From NCBI GenBank assembly GCA_964558315.1, contig CAZLCL010000030.1, forward strand, positions 1 to 10,063: DNA of 10,063 nt, read 5' to 3'. Under the pieces are notes generated by a model. That model had not been told where the DNA came from. It saw only the letters and a program-made list of their open reading frames with translations, and did no database searches. Position 1 is the stretch's first letter; each line of letters starts with the position of its first letter. Positions 6,602 through 10,063 of this stretch are shown one piece after another. The stretch comes from MWCM01 sp964558315 (GTDB taxonomy: Bacteria; Patescibacteriota; UBA1384; XYA2-FULL-43-10). A program made the position numbers and the translations under genes.

Positions 6602-8189
6602 ACTCCATCTCCTCTTTTTTGGCTGAGATAAAATTAAACCAAGCCCGCAATATTTTGACGATTGTTTTAAAGGGAGCTTCTATTAAGAAATCAACAGCTA
6701 ACAAAATTGGATTCAACTTATTTAAACCGTCAGACATTTTTTTACCTATAGAGATAAATGGTAAAAAAATAAATTCTACCAGTGTTGTAATCGAATCTTG
6801 ATTTTTTCTTTTAACTAAAAGCTCTTTAGAATTGACTCTAATTCTAAACGACAAAAATGATACGGCAGAAACAAAAACAAAAAACAGAATTATTGATATA
6901 ACGCTAAAGTGAAGAATCAGCAACAATTGTATTACCAATACAATTAAGATAATTGAAAAAATATTTAAAATATAATTAAAAATATTTGATGATTTGGTTT
7001 TTATTTTTTTCTCAATCACAAAGGGTGTTTCTACAGATAATTTTCCAGTATTAACAATTTCCGATAACGCTTCTTGCATCAAGGCCGAGTTTTTATCAGG
7101 AATTTTGGAAATTGTAATACCCGATAGAAACATTAGCATGGGGGGGAACAACACATTTGCAAGCAAGGGCAACCACAATATCTCTCCATTGATTGCTTTA
7201 TCAACAGGTATTTCAATTAAAAAAGCTAAAACGGTTTTTGTGGTGAATAAAAATATTAATGCACGCCAAATGCCACGCCATATTTTGATATTTGATTGCA
7301 CTCTTAATGACTCATAGGCTTGCATAAAATTATGAATCAACATGGTGGGATTTTGTTTGGCCCAGCTGATATCGGTATAATTTGACAATAAATAGGCGCG
7401 GATAACACTATACGGAGATATCATATTTCTGACCGCCAGCATATATCTATTTCTTAAGGGATTATATAAATGTTTCTCGTAAGAGGAGACGAATGGGTCA
7501 ATACTTTTTGTGATATCATTAACTTCTTCTAAAGAATAATTATGCCAATTTTTATAGGTTAATTTCAGGGCATAGTAGCTTAAATACGTCATGTCAGGTT
7601 TTATGATGTTGTAATACAACGCTAATTTTAGTTGTATTACATGATCATCATTTGATATATGTTTAGCTTGAGCGACAAAATTTTCCTTAACTCCGTTATA
7701 TACAAAATCTAGAAATTGTATCTCGCTTCTCTTATTAAAAATTACTTCTTCAATTTCGCAAGCGCACAATGAGGAGAAATAGCGAACCAATTCAGTATGG
7801 GGCATATTAATTGAATTAGCTCGGCTAATGATATCCATATATTTAGTCAATACACTAATAATTAACAAAGATTTTTTCTCATCAATGGTTTTAGGAGTTA
7901 TATAATTTGCCCAGACTAATTCATTAATTAAATTTCCCAATAGTTTTTCGGGTTTTATTTTTGAAGATAAGACAATGTTTCGGTAAATAGTCCTTGAAAT
8001 AGAATTTTTAAACATTAGGTGGGTTTCTTGATATTCAACTGCGGCACGAATTTTTTCATACCAGACAACTGAAGCAATCGCCGAATCATTCTCATCTTTT
8101 TTTTGGTTATGATCGTTTGCAAATAGCTCTATCGTTTTAAGCAAATCAACAGGAAATTCATCCTGCTGAATATTTTTATCTTTTGACAT
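6597..8189 (-). CDS. Unrecognised membrane protein with large N-terminal helical domain
   Basis: I do not recognise a family with a known function. The 530-residue protein has no signal peptide. Its first 300 residues are soluble-looking and rich in helix, with many Tyr, Asn and charged residues and a CAC at 142-144. Hydrophobic segments follow at about 306-326, 337-360, 402-425 and 428-448; the last two form a tight hairpin. Residues 450-466 are strongly basic, and 468-520 contains further amphipathic or partly buried stretches before a charged tail. The N-terminal domain and basic loops suggest a mainly cytoplasmic protein attached to the membrane through its C-terminal half. There are no nucleotide-binding, protease or transporter motifs. 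It is transcribed alone from a promoter in the rsmH divergent region, apparently without a 5' leader. I have an impression of similar uncharacterised proteins in Patescibacteria, but cannot verify it. Confidence 0.8.
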   Translation of the reverse strand: MSKDKNIQQDEFPVDLLKTIELFANDHNQKKDENDSAIASVVWYEKIRAAVEYQETHLMFKNSISRTIYRNIVLSSKIKPEKLLGNLINELVWANYITPKTIDEKKSLLIISVLTKYMDIISRANSINMPHTELVRYFSSLCACEIEEVIFNKRSEIQFLDFVYNGVKENFVAQAKHISNDDHVIQLKLALYYNIIKPDMTYLSYYALKLTYKNWHNYSLEEVNDITKSIDPFVSSYEKHLYNPLRNRYMLAVRNMISPYSVIRAYLLSNYTDISWAKQNPTMLIHNFMQAYESLRVQSNIKIWRGIWRALIFLFTTKTVLAFLIEIPVDKAINGEILWLPLLANVLFPPMLMFLSGITISKIPDKNSALMQEALSEIVNTGKLSVETPFVIEKKIKTKSSNIFNYILNIFSIILIVLVIQLLLILHFSVISIILFFVFVSAVSFLSFRIRVNSKELLVKRKNQDSITTLVEFIFLPFISIGKKMSDGLNKLNPILLAVDFLIEAPFKTIVKILRAWFNFISAKKEEMEY

Positions 8190-8236
8190 ATGGTAATAAT
8201 ACCCAATACTGGGAAAAAACTCAATTTTATGGTAAT
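8189..8236. repeat. Nine-base direct repeat in divergent promoter region
   Basis: TATGGTAAT occurs at 8189-8197 and 8228-8236, 39 bases apart, within the short region between divergent genes. The left copy overlaps the start codon and -10 of the minus-strand gene; the right copy lies just upstream of the rsmH -10-like hexamer. It could be a paired binding site or a chance repeat. Confidence 0.35.
8196..8224 (-). promoter_or_regulatory. Promoter of the unrecognised membrane protein gene, likely leaderless
   Basis: On the minus strand TTGAGT (plus 8219-8224) and TATTAT (plus 8196-8201) are separated by exactly 17 bases, the best two-box promoter in the window. Only six bases lie between the -10 and the ATG, so transcription should begin at about the A of the start codon. 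A small dyad CCCA-N4-TGGG (8202-8213) sits in the spacer and could be an operator. Confidence 0.55.
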
Positions 8237-8237
8237 T

Positions 8238-8243
8238 TTTAAT
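8238..8243 (+). promoter_or_regulatory. Possible -10 of rsmH, leaderless arrangement
   Basis: TTTAAT matches 5 of 6 bases of TATAAT and ends five bases before the rsmH ATG, mirroring the leaderless layout of the divergent gene. No recognisable -35 is present 16-18 bases upstream, which lowers confidence. Confidence 0.3.
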
Positions 8244-8248
8244 GAGTT

Positions 8249-9202
8249 ATGGAATACACACACAAACCGATAATGCTCAAAGAAATCATTAATTGTTTTT
8301 CCTCTTTAAAAAATAAAAATGATGCTATTTTTGTTGACGGCACATTGGGTTTAGCTGGACATAGCATTTGCTTGGCGATCCAGATCAAAAATCAAAAATC
8401 TAGAATCAAAATAATTGGAGTCGACAAGGACACACAGGCTCTTAATATTGCGGAAGAGAATATCAAAAAGGCCGGTTTAGCCGAAAGTTTTAATTTAATA
8501 CATGGTGACTTTCATAATATTAACGATATTATGGATGAACTTTCCATAAAAAAAATAGACGGTATTTTGCTCGATTTGGGTGTTTCCTCACTGCAGTTGG
8601 ATGATAAAAGCAGAGGTTTTTCCTTCAGTGACCCAAATCAATCTTTAGACATGAGAATGGATAAAGACCAAACTATAGATGCAAAATATATTGTCAACAA
8701 TTACACTCAGAGTCAGCTGGGGGAGGTTTTACAAAGGGGAGAAGAAAAATATTATAAAAAGATTGCCTCTGGTATTATTAATTTTAGAAAATCTAAAAAT
8801 ATTGAAACGATAGAGGACTTACTATCTATAATTCGTCATGCAATTGGCGCCAAGTATCACAAAAAAAATTCGGCGACCGACACCTTTCGCGCTCTTCGCA
8901 TCGAAGTTAACGACGAAATATCAAGGTTGGCTCAATCTATCGAGACAATGGTAAATCTCTTAAATCGCAAGGGGAGACTTGCCATAATTAGCTTTCACTC
9001 TCTAGAAGATAGAATTATCAAACACAAATTCCGAGAATTAGAAAATCCTTGTATCTGTCCGCCCAAACAACCTTTTTGCACCTGTGGCAAAGTTGCACAA
9101 ATTAAAATTATTACTAAAAAACCAATTATTCCAAGCGATGATGAAATTTTTCAAAATCCCCGCGCCCGCTCTGCCAAACTTAGAATTGTTGAAAAGATTT
9201 AA
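8249..9202 (+). CDS. rsmH: 16S rRNA (cytosine-1402 N4)-methyltransferase RsmH
   Basis: RsmH (MraW) uses S-adenosylmethionine to methylate N4 of C1402 in the decoding centre of 16S rRNA. At 317 residues the protein has normal length and all family blocks: MLKEII (9-14), the SAM-binding VDGTLGLAGHS (29-39), GVDKD (57-61), LDLGVSS (108-114), DMRMD (134-138), TDTFRALRIEVN (210-221) and SFHSLEDR (249-256 region). Near the C-terminus is the CxC...CxC cluster (Cys268, 270, 277, 279) common in the family, then the NPRARSAKLR end. No mraZ, ftsL, ftsI or mur genes flank it, so it is outside a division/cell-wall cluster; instead queH follows after 18 bases. No Shine-Dalgarno site is visible. An ATG at this position gives the standard EYTHKPIML N-terminus, so the start is secure. 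Confidence 0.97.
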   Translation: MEYTHKPIMLKEIINCFSSLKNKNDAIFVDGTLGLAGHSICLAIQIKNQKSRIKIIGVDKDTQALNIAEENIKKAGLAESFNLIHGDFHNINDIMDELSIKKIDGILLDLGVSSLQLDDKSRGFSFSDPNQSLDMRMDKDQTIDAKYIVNNYTQSQLGEVLQRGEEKYYKKIASGIINFRKSKNIETIEDLLSIIRHAIGAKYHKKNSATDTFRALRIEVNDEISRLAQSIETMVNLLNRKGRLAIISFHSLEDRIIKHKFRELENPCICPPKQPFCTCGKVAQIKIITKKPIIPSDDEIFQNPRARSAKLRIVEKI

Positions 9203-9220
9203 ATAACCCGATAGATAAAA

Positions 9221-9808
9221 ATGAAAGAAAATAAAAATATTTTGATTGATGTTTGTTGCGGAGTCTGTTTTTCTGGTGTTTTTGAACAGTTTAAAAACAA
9301 TTATGAGATTACTGCTTACTGGCATAACGCCAATATTTATCCAAGAAGTGAATATTACCAAAGGTTAGAATCATTCATATCTGCTTATCAAAATCATGCA
9401 ATTATTGTAGATAATGATAATTGGGACGAAAACCATCGAAAATGGCAAGAATTCGTCAGATCCGAAAAGTATGCAAAAGAGCCAGAAGGAGGTAAACGAT
9501 GTTTACTTTGCTACAAATACAGACTAAAAAAGGTCGCAAAATTTGCCAAAGAAAACGATTTTAACCTATTTGCCTCAACTCTCACTATCTCTCCACACAA
9601 AAAGGCAGAAATGATAAATAATATCGGGCTTGCGATCGAAAAAGAGATTATCCAGTCCAACAAAAACGACAAAACCAAATATTTCTGTGCTGATTTTAAA
9701 AAAAATGATGGTTTTAAAATCGCCAATATTATCTCTAAAAAGAAAAATATATACCGCCAAAATTACTGCGGATGCGAGTTTTCGATTTCTTCAGCTGACC
9801 AGATATAA
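9221..9808 (+). CDS. queH: Epoxyqueuosine reductase QueH (DUF208 family)
   Basis: QueH performs the last step of queuosine synthesis, reducing epoxyqueuosine to queuosine at the tRNA wobble position; it replaces the unrelated cobalamin-dependent QueG. The 195-residue protein carries the family pattern from end to end: CCGVC (12-16), NANIYPRSEYYQR (36-48), EPEGGKRCLLC (87-97), STLTISPHK (119-127), the DFKKNDGF block (158-165) and YRQNYCGC (178-185). Cys12, 13, 16, 94, 97, 183 and 185 are the set expected to hold the iron-sulfur cluster and nearby iron. It follows rsmH by 18 bases on the same strand, so the two RNA-modification genes are probably cotranscribed; no Shine-Dalgarno motif precedes it. 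No other queuosine gene is in the window. Family assignment is secure; activity in this organism is inferred. Confidence 0.95.
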   Translation: MKENKNILIDVCCGVCFSGVFEQFKNNYEITAYWHNANIYPRSEYYQRLESFISAYQNHAIIVDNDNWDENHRKWQEFVRSEKYAKEPEGGKRCLLCYKYRLKKVAKFAKENDFNLFASTLTISPHKKAEMINNIGLAIEKEIIQSNKNDKTKYFCADFKKNDGFKIANIISKKKNIYRQNYCGCEFSISSADQI

Positions 9809-9926
9809 TTTGGACTAAAATATTTCAGCCTAGAAAGAACGAAAAAATCTTTATCTAACGAGTTTTTTTCTTATTAACAATCATTTTTAATAACAGAAAA
9901 TGGATATATTTTTTCATTTATCGTAA

Positions 9927-10063
9927 TGTTTCAATAGCTTGGAAACACCCTGATAAAATAAAGGGCATGTATACAATAAACCCAAACATGCCTAAAGTAA
10001 GAATGAATGCTGTTAAAATGGTTCGTTCCGGCAAGGGTGTCAGACAGACTGCCAGATACTTTG
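9927..10063 (+). mobile_element. Left part of an insertion sequence, cut by the window end
   Basis: A transposase reading frame begins at 9967 and runs off the window. Just upstream, TGTTTC (9927-9932) and GAAACA (9942-9947) form a hairpin, followed at once by CCCT (9948-9951) and AGGG (9962-9965), a second small hairpin next to the start codon. The TGT at 9927 would fit the terminal TGT of IS481-type elements, so I place the left end there provisionally. The right end and any target duplication lie outside. The 118 bases between queH and this point hold only a weak AT inverted repeat (9871-9877 with 9887-9893). Confidence 0.5.
9967..10063 (+). CDS. Transposase N-terminus, helix-turn-helix type (partial)
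   Basis: The 32 visible codons (MYTINPNMPKVRMNAVKMV, then RSGKGVRQTARYF) match the opening of IS481- or IS3-like transposases, where a short leader precedes a helix-turn-helix that binds the element ends. The catalytic DDE domain would lie beyond the window, so family and intactness cannot be judged. An alternative ATG at 9988 would drop seven residues. The AGGG upstream is only one base from the first ATG, too close for a normal Shine-Dalgarno site, and is paired in a small hairpin that could limit translation from read-through transcripts. Confidence 0.7.
   Translation, partial: MYTINPNMPKVRMNAVKMVRSGKGVRQTARYF

Noticed and set aside
9038..9361. Minus-strand frame spanning the rsmH/queH junction
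   Set aside because: Overlaps two well-supported genes on the other strand and matches nothing known.
1..10063. CRISPR array, tRNA, rRNA, defence or toxin-antitoxin cassette
   Set aside because: I saw no regularly spaced repeats, cloverleaf-like sequence or rRNA segments, and none of the proteins carries motifs of known defence or toxin families.

Overview
The window is AT-rich, with short gaps between genes and proteins close to family length. It reads like a small-genome bacterium, most likely a member of the Candidate Phyla Radiation (Patescibacteria). This is an inference from four things: gene style, near-absence of Shine-Dalgarno motifs, promoters almost touching start codons, and envelope proteins of a kind I associate with that group. 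No marker gene settles the phylum. TAA, TAG and TGA all end genes and no gene needs an in-frame TGA, so nothing suggests UGA recoding.

Layout: a strong hairpin terminator (3-45) closes an upstream unit outside the window. A stretch with only a doubtful short ORF follows, then an extended -10 promoter and a stand-alone ThiF/E1-like gene (332-1081, +). Facing it is a three-helix membrane protein with an external cytochrome b5-like domain (1187-1846, -). After a 364-base AT-rich gap comes a two-gene minus-strand operon: a membrane-anchored lysozyme-fold protein (3283-4431), then a membrane-anchored calcineurin-like phosphoesterase (2211-3266). A MacB-type fused ABC transporter (4562-6565, +) diverges from that operon. 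It converges on an unrecognised four-helix membrane protein (6597-8189, -). From a 59-base divergent promoter region runs rsmH (8249-9202, +), with queH 18 bases downstream (9221-9808). The right edge enters an insertion sequence: the first 32 codons of a helix-turn-helix transposase from 9967, preceded by two small hairpins.

Functionally there are two groups. The middle of the window is envelope-directed: b5 protein, phosphoesterase, lysozyme-like protein, MacB-like transporter and the unknown membrane protein, three of them with likely external domains. The right part is RNA modification: RsmH acts on 16S rRNA and QueH on tRNA queuosine. The ThiF-like gene stands alone with no visible ubiquitin-like, thiamine or molybdopterin partner. 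I see no complete, clearly new multi-gene system. The best leads are the unrecognised membrane protein, the exported heme-type domain, the lysozyme-like/phosphoesterase operon and the apparent leaderless genes.
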